The notes under the pieces were generated by a model, which saw nothing but the letters and a program-made list of their open reading frames with translations, had not been told where the DNA came from and searched no databases. The translations under genes and the position numbers were made by a program. Positions 10,599 through 21,081 of a stretch of 64,000 nucleotides of DNA are shown in pieces. The DNA lies in NCBI GenBank assembly GCA_002786025.1, contig NHNW01000029.1, positions 131,384 to 195,383 on the forward strand, read 5' to 3'. The stretch's first letter is position 1; every line of letters begins with the position of its first letter. This stretch comes from Zasmidium citrigriseum. Lineage: Eukaryota; Ascomycota; Dothideomycetes; Mycosphaerellales; Mycosphaerellaceae.

Positions 10599-12765
10599 TC
10601 AGACCGAATCCCTCTTCGGGGCATGCTGCACGCCCTCAATCTCATTTTCAATCTCGGCCGCCGCAGCGTTGACATCCTTCCGGATATACTCCTCATCGTT
10701 GACAAGTCTGCTGCTGGTGTACTTAATCTTGAAGGCCCAGATGCTCTGAGCAAAGACCTCGTCCATCCTGAAAGATTCAATGTCAGTAGTCGCTGTGATA
10801 CCTGGGCTCTTGGTGTGACGTACTCTTCGAGAGTCTTCTTCTTCGACTCGGGGAAGAACAGGAAGACATGGAAGAAACTGGTGACGTTGAAGACGCCGAA
10901 GATGATGAATGTCTGGAGTCGTGTCAGCGATTCAAGCACTCACAGTGGTAACAACAAGGCTGCTTACCCGCCACTGGATGTTCTGGAAAGCCGGAGGCGT
11001 GAAGAAGGTCAAGGCAAAGTTGCCAACCCAGTTCACACCAACACCGATCGAGGTGACCTTGCTTCGAATGTACATGGGCAGCACCTCAGAAGGATACACC
11101 CACCCGATCGGTCTACCAAATCCGTCAGCGAAAGACTTCTAAACGGAAAGACAAATGCATTACCCCCAAGTCAATGCATAACTCGCCACAAACAGGTAGG
11201 CGCACGCAATGACGGCTTTCGATGCTGCATCAGAATCCACAACCCAGGTAACACTCGGCACCCCGTTCAAGCCACCCGGCACGGCATGGCCATGGGTAGC
11301 CATTAGCCCGGCAGCGGTGAAGAGCCAAGTGGCTAGCAGTGTGGAACCAGCCATGAGCGCCCATCGTCGACGATAGTGATCCATGAAGGCGAATGAGAAG
11401 ACTTGTACTCCCACGCTGATGCAGTACTGGATCGCTCCGGAGATCAATCCTCGGTTGCCGTTGATGCCTGCCATCTGGAAGATGTAGACGATGTAGTACA
11501 TCAAGGCATTGTTACCGCTGAACTGCGACCAGAGATGAGCGCAAACGGCGGCCTGTGTACGCATGACGTTTCGACGCTTGAAGATCTCGGCCCAGGAGGT
11601 GCTGCCGTAGTCTCGTTCTTGGCTGTGTATTGTCAGTGGGTCATCGAAATGTTGGAAGGGGAGTAAGGGCGTACAAGATCTTCTCTTTGATCTGTTGCAG
11701 CTCTGCTAGGACCAAAGGATCCATTCTGTTTCCCTTTGCATGGAGCAATGCGAGGACATCATGCGCTTCTTCCCAGCGATCCTTGCTAGCGAGCCTATCA
11801 GGGTGATGTTAGCAATAGGCCTTTTCTTTTCGAAGTGTGGAGAACTCACCAGCGGGGAGATCGTGGCATGAAGGGAATGCACGCAAGCATGACAATGGCA
11901 GGCACAACCTGCAACGCCCATGGAATGCGGAAAGAGGCCGTGCCATCTACGAACGAAGTACCATATGAGATGAAGTAGATGATGAGAGTCTGGACATGTT
12001 AGCGCGCTTCGCCCAAAAGCGTACTGTATCACTTACACCCCATCCTATCATCCAGTTCTGGAACGCAATGAGGCGTCCACGACGATTCGGCTGGCTGATC
12101 TCGGCAATAAACAGTGGTCTGTTGTACAAGTCAGCTATGATGCCCGAGACTGGATGAAGACTAAGCGTACGCCTGGCAAGAGAAGATACCAACAGCAAAG
12201 CCATTGATCATTCGCGCCACAATAAGTTGCGCGACATTCTGCACCGAAGCCATAACTGCGCAGCCTATGACCCAGATCACGCAGGCGATCGCAAGCGAGT
12301 CTCGACGTCCGAAGCGGTCACCAGTGAGATTCGTAGCGATGGATCCGAGGAGTGAACCTCCGGCCATGGAGGCCGTGATACCGCCCTGTAGGGTCGAGCC
12401 AGGGCTGTTGAAGTACGATTTGTACTACCGCAATCTTTAGTTATCCGCGCGACCTCTGAAGATTTCTTGAAGGCTCACCTGCTTCGTGCCAATGATGGCG
12501 GACATGGAGGCGACATCGAAACCCTGCATCAAGCCTCCCAGCGTAGCCAGGAAGCTGATGAGGTACACATTGGCGAACTGGAACTTCTTGGCCATGGTGT
12601 CGCCTTCACGGATGTTGTTGTCCAACAGAGCTGCGGTCTGAAGTGAGTATCGAATGTCCAAGGGCCCAGCCGCGGCAGCTACATGTAAATAGGACAAAGG
12701 GACTCACGGGCTAGCTCGTCGTCGACGCTGGGTTGAGCTTGCTGGACGCTTGATTCGCTGGGCAT
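10599..12765 (-). CDS. MFS sugar transporter (hexose-transporter-like)
   Basis: Ten exons join in frame to 571 residues: 12765-12708, 12678-12479, 12424-12171, 12118-12037, 11989-11850, 11794-11675, 11622-11164, 11112-10968, 10912-10824 and 10767-10599. Introns are about 29-60 bases. Sugar-porter signatures appear in order: GGLMQGFDVASMSAI in the first helix, DRFGRRDSLAIACV, the QxPLFIAEISQPNRRGRL run after helix 5, PRSPRW, FSGNNALMYY in helix 7, YRRRWALMAGS, PIGWVYPSEVLPMYIRSK and the cytosolic PESKKKTLEEMDEVF. Twelve hydrophobic segments can be traced. It sits in the plasma membrane; the substrate is probably a hexose or related sugar, not resolved here. The start at 12765 follows from the short polar N-terminus MPSESSVQQAQPSVDDELA. 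Confidence 0.88.
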
Positions 12766-13556
12766 GGTGCGCGTGCTCCTCGCGTGCCACTGAAGTGCAG
12801 CTGGGAGGTTGCATGCGGGCGCAAAGGGGAAGGTAAGCGCTGATCTCATAGCACGCCATCCTCCAGAAAGAAACGCCTGCGCATTCAACCCGTGATGCCA
12901 GCCTCACGGGATGCGGAGTTCAATGCAGGGCATGATCGGCATGTGGGGATGCTTCTCGGCCGGTCGAGCCGATGTACTTCTTGGATGTCTTTCTTCACCC
13001 GCGGAGCATCTTCAAACATCTGACTTGAAGTCTGAAAGGTATGGTATTGACCTTACTCTCAGGCTTCGTGGTCTCTGAGAAGCCCTCACATGTGTGCATG
13101 AACAAAGGCGCATTGCCATCCGAACATCCAGTCGGAATGTCGCCTTTCACGCCACAATTTCTCAGCCCGCAGAAGGAATCCTACACCAGTAGTATCAGCG
13201 AGCCGTGCAGCATCTCGACTCGGCACAAATGCGAGAAACAGAAGTCTCATCCCCAGAAGGAATGTCACCTCACAAAAGCCAAATCTGATGCCACAGTAAT
13301 CATCAAAGCCCACAAAGTGAAGTGAAGTCGTCTTTAATCCCTGTCATGCGGCATCTCCCGCCCAAAATCACGTGTACCTCACACAATCAATGACCATGAT
13401 GGCCCATCCAAGACAAGACCTCATCCCATCATCCCTCATTGCTCATAACTCATCCTTCTCTCCCCTCGCCGGACCGCCGAACCCAAACGCCGCCTTCACC
13501 ATCCCAAAAGCCGGACCTTCACCACCTCGTCAGCACTCCACCGCCGACGTCGTTTT
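12766..13556. other. intergenic, no convincing gene
   Basis: Upstream region of the transporter gene. A 94-codon plus-strand frame at 13041-13325 is open, but it lacks domain features and has ordinary intergenic composition, so I do not call it. Confidence 0.4.
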
Positions 13557-13940
13557 CTAAGAAGGTTGCGGACCCATGGGAGGGTATTTCTTGCCCTCCT
13601 TCTCGACCTTGGGCTCGCACGTGCAGCGCGCGCTCTCGTCGACCGGGTCGAGGACCATGGGGACGTGTTGGCCGCAGCCCCACCAGGTTGTCTTTTCTGC
13701 GGGGTGGTATTAGTAGGGTGCGATGCGGTGAGGTTTGGGAGGCGTACGACAGGTGCCACAGACGGATTGTTTGCACATGATGTCGCTGATAGGTCTCTTC
13801 GCTTGATGGGTGTTGGATGCGTTTGTTGTTCGAAGGTAGGTCGAAAAGGGAAGAGAGACACGATTGAAATGGCTTTTGCCCCGCGGCAGCAATCGGCGAC
13901 TACCTTCGTTGGCCGAGTTGTTGCCACTTCCGCGAGACAT
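13557..13940 (-). CDS. small conserved Cys-rich protein (76 residues)
   Basis: Three exons (13940-13904, 13801-13748, 13696-13557) join to 76 residues with introns of 102 and 51 bases; the middle exon is only 54 bases. The protein has the pattern CKQSVCGTC...TTWWGCGQHV, then CTCEPKVEKEGKKYPP before the end. This matches a very short protein family that I remember as widespread in fungi and plants, with no assigned function. The paired cysteines and the His suggest a metal-binding fold; that is inference. Because it is short and split, it is easily missed by gene finders. The start at 13940 (MSRGSGNNSANE) gives a low-complexity N-terminus typical of these proteins. Confidence 0.82.
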
Positions 13941-14201
13941 CCAACAACTATTGAAAAGACATCTAATTTCCAGAATTAGACGAGAGAGTGATACATCCTC
14001 AAACGGACGCCTGCATCGTGGACACGGCTTCGTGAGATCTTGTCGCCGAATGCCTGTACCAACATCAGATAATCGCCGTTTCACCGAGTCGCCGAAGCAA
14101 AGGTCGATCAATAGTCGCCACTACTACGACGCTGCCCATATGAATATATCTTTCTACACTCTAGAGACTCCATCCCGTCTATTGTATACATTTTATTACT
14201 C

Positions 14202-16017
14202 TCAATCGAAAGTAATCTTTGTGGCCGCCTTAGCATCTCCGGTGTCCTTGTAGAATGCACCGTATGCATCATGGCCCTTCTTCTTGACTGTCGTTCCAAA
14301 CTTCAGCAACTCCTCTGGCACAGGCTGTTCTGCTTTCTTGAGAACGTTGATCAAAGCACCTGCAAGGCCCTTCTCATTCTGGGTAAAGAATGTGATTGCA
14401 CGCCCGTCTTGGCCTGCTCGACCAGTTCTGCGAGAGGGTCAGTTATTGAACTATCATCGAGTATCGGAAGAGGGAAAGAACATACCGGCCAATACGATGC
14501 ACATAGTCCTCGACTGTGAGCGGAAACGTGACGTTGATCACCAACTTCACTGCCGGAATATCCAGTCCGCGAGCAGCAACGTCCGTGGCTACCAGGCAAG
14601 GCACGTCACCCTTCTTGAATGCCTCCAGACTCTCCATGCGCTTATGTTGGCTCAAGTCGCCATGAATACCAGCCACAGGGAAGCCCTTCCGCCGAATGAA
14701 CTCCTCAATACGAGTGGCCTCTTTCTTGTACAGGCAGAAAACAAGGATACGGTCCTTTTTGTTCTTGCCAGATTGGTACTGCTTGAGTACATTGAACAAG
14801 CGATTCTGCTTGTCAAACTCATCCATGACTTCGACTTCTTGCACGATTCTTGTGTTCGCGCGCAGCTCGCCGGAAGCATTGTCGCCGATGGTGATACGAA
14901 CAGGATCTCGCAAGAACTCTGACGCCAGCTTTCGCACTGATTCGGGCCAGGTAGCTGTAAACATGAGCGTCTGCCTGTCCTTGCCATCTGCAGCTGCTGT
15001 GATGATCTTTCTGATGTCTTGTTCGAAACCAGTATCAAGCATGCGATCTGCCTCGTCCAGGACCAGGTAGTTCACGTTGGAAAGATCGATCGTGCCATCC
15101 CCAATGAAGTCGTTCAGTCTGCCTGGTGTAGCGACAAGTATGTGTGTGCCTTTGAGAGCTTGTCGCTGATCGTCCTTGCTCATGCCTCCGTATACACATG
15201 TTGCTTTGAGTCCTCTAGGCTGCGCAAGCTTCGTCATCTGCTCTTGAATCTGGAGAGCCAATTCTCTCGTGGGGCTGACAATGCAGACTTGAATGCGCTT
15301 CTTGTCCTTCTTGAGACGATTGATGCACGGCACTCCAAAAGCGAATGTCTTTCCCGAGCCAGTCTCCGCGACACCGATCATGTCTCTGCCATTGAGCAGA
15401 TACGGCCAGGAAGCAGCCTGGATGGGTGTAGGAGTGCTGAAGCCAGAGAAGTAGGCTTTTCGGGTATCCGCATCGAAGGGTAGGCTCTCGAAAGAGAGTA
15501 CAGGTCCGAGGGGCTGCTTCAGCGGGTCTTCCACAGCAATCTGCTTTTCGGCGTAGTATGCATCGCCCTCCGCCTTGCCCACACCCGTCACCTTAACTTC
15601 TTCGGCTTCAGATGTGGAAGCAGTCTTGTCTTCAGGTGTCGCAACCCCATTTGCCTTGGCTGCCTTTTTCGCTGCCTTCTCTGCCTTCTTGCGAGCCTTC
15701 TTCTCTGCTTTTGCTGCAGCGTCCTCGTCTCCTGTGCCGTCTGCGACGTTCTCCGCAGCTTCTTCTGCAGCCGCAGCCTTTGCAGCCTCTTTCTTTGCGC
15801 GCTTCAGCGCTTTTCGCTCCTCTTTCGATAGGCCTTCTTTCTTCGACGATCCGTTCACTTCTCCTTCCGCAGGAGTTGTTGCGCCATTCTCGAGGACGTC
15901 GGCGGTGCCATTCTCAACAGCCTTCGCCTTCTTCTCCTTCTTCACTTTCTGCTTCTTGCTGCTGACCTCAACCTGCTCTGAAGCGACGTCCGCCTCTTCT
16001 CTCGATCGTTTCGCCAT
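14202..16017 (-). CDS. DBP3: DEAD-box ATP-dependent RNA helicase Dbp3
   Basis: Nucleolar RNA helicase of 60S ribosomal-subunit assembly; in yeast it promotes A3 cleavage of pre-rRNA. Exons are 16017-14486 and 14427-14202, a 58-base intron falling inside the HRIGR/TGRAGQ motif, together 585 residues. In order: a Lys/Ala/Glu-rich N-terminal tail of about 190 residues ([12 protein letters not shown] and similar), the Q-motif region [16 protein letters not shown] (motif I), PTRELALQI (Ia), TPGRL (Ib), DEADRML (II), TATWP where most relatives have SAT (III), [13 protein letters not shown] (V) and [15 protein letters not shown] (VI). The long basic tail plus the TATWP variant is what I recall for Dbp3 rather than other DEAD proteins. 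An in-frame non-ATG extension upstream is ignored. Confidence 0.92.
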
Positions 16018-16437
16018 TTTAATGTTCGATGAAAGTCGCAACCCGAGTCCCAAACTTTTTTCGAGAACTCCTACTTCCAAATTCGGGCCGGTTGAAATCC
16101 GGGATGGCTGGAGGAAAGTTCTCCCGACGAGCCGAGGCGGAAGATCACTTCACCTCGTCCGTTGCCAAAGAGAACAGTGTCACAACAAAAGTGGCTGGCG
16201 ACCTCTCGGATCCGGCGTTGATTTGCTGCGCTTGACCTCGTCTGCAGATGGAGGTCAGCATTCAAGGCTCTTCCTATTACGAGGTCGTGTTGAACGCCAC
16301 CACCACGCGAGCTTGGACATGCGGAAGGAGTGGTAGTTTACTTTCGCGACAAGTAAATGCTTTTTCCCGATTGTCCTATGTTGATGAGGACTGATCGATC
16401 GCCTGGAGAGGATTGGTCATAGTCCCGAACGAACAAT
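16018..16437. promoter_or_regulatory. divergent promoter region, DBP3 / Zn2Cys6 regulator
   Basis: A 420-base spacer between the divergent starts of DBP3 and the transcription factor gene. It must contain both core promoters. I see no clear TATA box on either side and no repeat. Confidence 0.4.
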
Positions 16438-18441
16438 ATGGAACCTGGGAATCCTCCTGAGCCACAGCAGTCAGGATCTAGCAGTAACTACGTCGTCGCT
16501 GGACAAGATGGACCTCCGGCCTTGAAGAGAGCAAGATCTTCAATGTCCAAGCCCACCACTACTCGGCCTATGACACAAGATGTCACCATGAACGACAACT
16601 CTCAGGAAGCCATATTGGGACTCACTTCAGATCCCTTGGACTACCCACGACGGAGGGCAACGATTGCCTGCGAGGTCTGTCGAAGTAGAAAGTCGAGATG
16701 CAATGGAGCCCGCCCCAAATGCAAACTCTGTACCGAGCTCAATGCAGAATGTGTCTACAGAGAGCCCGGAGTAAAGCTGGACGCCGGCGATAAATTGATC
16801 CTTGAACGGCTGGCGCACATTGAAGGCCTACTACAATCGAATCTACTGGAGTCGCCGAACTTCGCGGGACCTCGTTTCGATGCCACCTCACCAGCAACAA
16901 GCCATACAGCCTCAGACGCGGACATCCAATCAAAGCGGATGAGCGCCTCTGCGAGTTCAGTCCCTATGAGTGGAATCGGCGTCTCAATGGCCACCAACAT
17001 CTCAACCATGCCCAAAGCTCACACAACGCCGGCACTACACCTCCTCCAATGGCCAGTGATCCGAGATCTGGTATCAAAACCTTGCGATCCTCAGGTCCTG
17101 ATGCAGCTCGAGATGGCACGAGGACCGCTGGACATTCAACATCCCTACTCTCTGGACTTGGGCGAGAGAGTGCCACTATACGCTCGAGCCTTCTTCGAAA
17201 GGGTCAATGTCTGGTACGCCTGCGTCAATCCCTACTCCTGGCACGGCTACTTTCGAACAGCATCGAATCAATCATTCCGATCAGGTGCCGAAAGCTGCGT
17301 CGTACTTCTCGTGCTTGCCCTGGGTCAAGCCGCACACGAAGGACAGAGCATCTCTCGCCTCCCAGAAGGCCAGCCTGTACCAGGCATGGACTACTTCAGC
17401 GCAGCCTGGACCCTCCTCCCAAGCCTCATGGTCCGCAACGACATAATCTCAGCCCAATGCCATATCCTCGCAGCAGCCTACCTCCTCTATATCGTCCGCC
17501 CCCTCGAAGCGTGGAACATGCTCTGCAACACCTCAATGTACCTCCCCTCTCCCTTTCCTCCCATTACCCAATCCCCACTAACACCCCACAGGAAACTCCA
17601 ACTAATCCTCTCCTCACCCCCCACAATCCCCCCCTCCCTAAAAGAACTCTCCGAAAGAATCTACTGGAACACCCTAATGATAGAATCCGACCTCCTCGCC
17701 GAACTCGACCTCCCCCACTCCGGCATCGTCTCCTTCGAAGAAAGCATGCGCCTCCCCCGAAGCTTCCCCTACGACGCCACGACAATAGGCTCCGACGAAC
17801 CACCAGGAACAGACGATATCTGGTACTTCCTCGCAGAGATCGCCTTGCGTCGTCTGCTGAACCGCGTGAGCCATGTGATATACTCGCATAAGAGGAACTC
17901 GATCGCGAGCCTGGAACCGGTGGTTGCGGAGCTGGATTATCAACTTACGCAGTGGTATGAAGGTCTCCCACCATCCATCCGTTTCCCGAGGGAGAGGCTT
18001 CCTGCGAGAGATCAAGTCCAAACTGTCCTCCGACTGCGATACTTCGCCTGTCGAACCATCATCTTCCGTCCATACATCCAAGCCGTTCTCCAAGACGAGA
18101 ACGTCGCACATGAGCCAGGCGTGCAAGCCGCGTGTGAGAAGTGTCTGGATGCTTGTGTTCGACAAGTGGAGAATGTCGGGGCGCATCATGATGGTCATCT
18201 GCCGTACCTCTGGCAAGGGGCGTTGTCGATCACGAGTCAGACTTTGCTGTTGATGGGTGCGACGCTGTCGCCTGTTTTGCTGAATTTGCTACCGCCGAAG
18301 CAGCAGCTTGATGCGGTGATCAAAGATGTTGTTGTTGAAGTTGAGAGGTTAGGGCACCTTGCTCCGAGTTTGAGGCTCTGTGGCGAGATCATTCGAGAGG
18401 CAGAGGAGAGGAGACGAGTCCTGCTGCAAAGGCCGAGATGA
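16438..18441 (+). CDS. Zn2Cys6 fungal transcription factor
   Basis: The zinc cluster has the six expected cysteines (C78, C81, C88, C95, C98, C105; CEVCRSRKSRC and so on), followed by a short linker and coiled-coil-like stretch (DKLILERLAHIEGLLQ). A long helical middle-homology region contains the family-typical ELSERIYWNTLMIESDLLAEL. The frame is open throughout, but bases 17538-17591 look like a 54-base intron: GTACCT donor, CACAG acceptor, and removal of a Pro-rich 18-residue insert restores NTSMKLQLIL. The mature protein would then be 649 residues. It is nuclear; target genes are unknown. Codon choice switches sharply near 17835, from GAA/CTC/GTC to GAG/CTG/GTG. Confidence 0.85.
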   Translation: MEPGNPPEPQQSGSSSNYVVAGQDGPPALKRARSSMSKPTTTRPMTQDVTMNDNSQEAILGLTSDPLDYPRRRATIACEVCRSRKSRCNGARPKCKLCTELNAECVYREPGVKLDAGDKLILERLAHIEGLLQSNLLESPNFAGPRFDATSPATSHTASDADIQSKRMSASASSVPMSGIGVSMATNISTMPKAHTTPALHLLQWPVIRDLVSKPCDPQVLMQLEMARGPLDIQHPYSLDLGERVPLYARAFFERVNVWYACVNPYSWHGYFRTASNQSFRSGAESCVVLLVLALGQAAHEGQSISRLPEGQPVPGMDYFSAAWTLLPSLMVRNDIISAQCHILAAAYLLYIVRPLEAWNMLCNTSMYLPSPFPPITQSPLTPHRKLQLILSSPPTIPPSLKELSERIYWNTLMIESDLLAELDLPHSGIVSFEESMRLPRSFPYDATTIGSDEPPGTDDIWYFLAEIALRRLLNRVSHVIYSHKRNSIASLEPVVAELDYQLTQWYEGLPPSIRFPRERLPARDQVQTVLRLRYFACRTIIFRPYIQAVLQDENVAHEPGVQAACEKCLDACVRQVENVGAHHDGHLPYLWQGALSITSQTLLLMGATLSPVLLNLLPPKQQLDAVIKDVVVEVERLGHLAPSLRLCGEIIREAEERRRVLLQRPR

Positions 18442-18699
18442 GGCCAGGCAGGCACTGGAGAAAGAACAGAAAAGTCTGGGCAGAGAAACAATGACAGACG
18501 AGACGAAGGTGTCAGCGAGGTATATTACATTCCGCATGAGCATCTACCTGCCACGAGACGTGAAAGACGTTCTCCGAGTCTCGTCAAAACATCAACAGCA
18601 TCCTGGCAACGGCCATGATACGAGCAACTTAATCTCGCATGGTCATCTTTTGCCAGCAGAAAACGCCGGGAATCACAAGTTGCGAACACCATTCGCGCA
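18442..18699. other. convergent 3' spacer
   Basis: A 258-base spacer between the stop codons of the Zn2Cys6 gene and RFA1. No gene or clear terminator motif is seen. Confidence 0.4.
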
Positions 18700-20651
18700 C
18701 TAAACGAACAAGCTATCCTCCTTCAGAGTGTACTGCTTGATGATCTCTGCCAGCTTCCTCGCCTCGCGCGAGTAGTCGAGCGGGTTGGCATACTGGACTT
18801 GATAACGGACTCTGCAACCAAATGTCAGTACGAGCACAACGGGGATCACAAGATATTCCACATACCTCTGCTGGTCCTGGAAGTTGTCCATCTTGGCCTT
18901 GCAACGGAAAATGAAAGTCTTGCAAGTGGCTTCGCCAAAGCTGTCAGTAACACGCTTGTCGTCGCCTTCCTCCTTCATGGCCATGATCTCGTTCGCGGGC
19001 ATTCCCATGATCTTCTCGGCGGCTTCGTTGAAGCAGCTCAACCAGATCTGGCCAGTGTGGTCGCTCACGTTTACCGACATGATATATCGGTATTCGGGCG
19101 CTGGATATGTCGTCTCGCACTTCTCACACCGCCACTGGCCCTCCACCTCCTCTGTCACCTTCTTGTTGCAAGGCGGCTCTTTCTTCGGGCACGCTGGGTA
19201 CGCGAAGTTCTCTTGCTTGATGTAGACAACAGTGGCCTTGATGCTGAACCAGTCGGTCTCGGTTGACATGCCAAGCTGCTCGTCAAGGATATCCTTGATA
19301 GTCTTGACCTCGTTCTTGCCGCCAGAAGTGGCACCGACAGTGGCCATTGTGTTGGCGTGGGAGGCGAATGTTTCAGTGCGACCGCTACCATCGTACCAGC
19401 CTTTGAGCTTGAAAGCCTCTTCTATATCTGGGTTGACGTTCATGCTACCGCTGGAGAGGAGGGAAAGAGAGCGTCCACCAAAGTCAGATACTTTGACACC
19501 TTTGAATGCAATGATCGATTCAGGCTGCACGTCGAAGCTCTCGGCTGCCTTGCCCCAGATTGTGAGGCGTACGCTGTAGCCAGTATCATCAACGAGAGTA
19601 AGCTCGCGCTTGCTGTATGGCTTGGATGTGGACTTGGAGACAATCTCAGAGACTTCTCCGGCCTCTTGCAAGACACCAATGACATCAGTCGTTTGGTCCT
19701 TTTCGATAGATTGGAGCGCGGCGAGAGTGGTGAAGTTATAACGCACTTGCGGCACCCCATCGTTATCTTCGGCCTTCTCGACTTGGGTGTCTTTCTCAAA
19801 GGTGAGCTCGTAGTCGTTGTTGAGGTTGGAGAACTGCTTCTTGGCCAGCTGAACTCTGCAAGGGCTCGAGATATAGTAGACTCCGCCTTCTTCAAGCACG
19901 TTGTACCACTGATCGACCGCATCGTTGAACATGGTAGCACGGATCTCGCCGGAGTCGTCGAGGAAGTTTGCGCTGAAAAGCTTGCCCTCTCCATTCTTGT
20001 TGTGCCATGTCTTGATATCGCCTTTTGAAGTACATCGTGCCTTGATCGTCCACTTGTGTGTGTATGGGGATATCGCTTCGATAGGAGTGATGTTGGCGTG
20101 CATGCCGCCGTGCGAGGCGCCGTTCGGACGAGATGGAAGCGATCGCTGCTGTTGTTGCTGGGGCTTGTTACCGTAGAAGTTGTTTCCTGCGATGTTTCCT
20201 GGCTGGGGCTTCACATCTTGCTGCGGCTCTGGCTTTGGTCCCTCAAGAGCCACCGGCTGACCAAGCTTGTCCGGCTCTCCATACTCGTCCAAAACATCCA
20301 GCTCGACGATGATCAGTATGTGCTTATCTTTGACGAAGTTGGCAGTATATTGTGTGAGGCGACAGATGCTGCCCTTCTTGAGGCGGCCATCGTTGATGAG
20401 GTAGTTCGATTCTGGGGCCATATCAGCTTCTGTTCTCTTTTTGATATCCTTTCGTATGACCTACGCTGCGCTATCATGCCCTGAATGAAGTTGACGGTGT
20501 CGTTAAAGACAACCCGCCATCGCTCGGTGCCGTTCTGGCCTTGGGCCATAGGCTTGATCTGGACGCACTGGAAGATGGGGTTCTCGACATTGTTGCCGTC
20601 GGTGATGCTGCGCAGAGCGCCGTGGCTGATGATGCTGAACGGGTCGCCCAT
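18700..20651 (-). CDS. RFA1: replication protein A large subunit
   Basis: Largest subunit of the single-strand DNA-binding complex RPA, used in replication, repair and recombination. Exons are 20651-20465, 20411-18866 and 18811-18700, giving 614 residues. The N-terminal OB fold (GALRSITDGNNVENPIFQCVQIKP) is followed by a Pro/Gln-rich linker, two central OB folds (SPYTHKWTIKARCTSKGDIKTW and later SKPYSKRELTLVDDTG), then the C-terminal fold with its zinc ribbon (CPKKEPPCNKK ... WRCEKCE). Length and order fit fungal RFA1. The second intron, 18812-18865, is 54 bases and stop-free, so a naive frame reads straight through it; removing it gives QQRVRYQVQYANP. I prefer ATG 20651 (MGDPFSII); an in-frame ATG at 20801 would add a Ser/Pro-rich 50-residue extension. 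Confidence 0.92.
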
Positions 20652-21081
20652 GCTGTCGTCGGTGTCGGGTGTCAGGATGGTGGGAGGCGAACTGTTTGGA
20701 CTGTTTGGCGAGTGGGATGTTTGTCGTCCAGGTTGACGCGCCAGAGAAGGCGCGTCCGCTAAATTGCCCGCCACTAGCGCGTTAGTTTTGCGGGCCGCCA
20801 TCTCAGGGATCTGTTAACACGTGACTTCGAACAACTTCCTCTCGCCCTCGACCGTTCAACCAAATTTACTTTCAAGAGACATCGTCTCATCATATACTAC
20901 CCTTCGAGAATCACGGGCCGACCTCGTGAATGGGTCACTGTTTCTACGAATAGGTGGGAAATGGGATCGATTCGACGACATTGAACGCTCGCCACCTGCT
21001 GCCTTGATAGCTCCATTCTGCAGGCTCCGGGCCTATTGCCATCGACCATCAATCATTATTACTCATGACTGCTTTTCATTC
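20652..21081. other. intergenic, upstream of RFA1
   Basis: Holds the RFA1 promoter and the 3' flank of the P450 gene. The start-proximal 150 bases are open in frame with RFA1 but are probably leader. Nothing else is recognised. Confidence 0.4.

Noticed and set aside
13041..13325. 94-codon plus-strand frame
   Set aside because: No signal peptide, domain or codon bias; lies in the transporter promoter region.
15575..16336. 253-codon plus-strand frame, Ala/Ser/Phe-rich
   Set aside because: Antisense mirror of the Lys/Ala-rich tail of DBP3.
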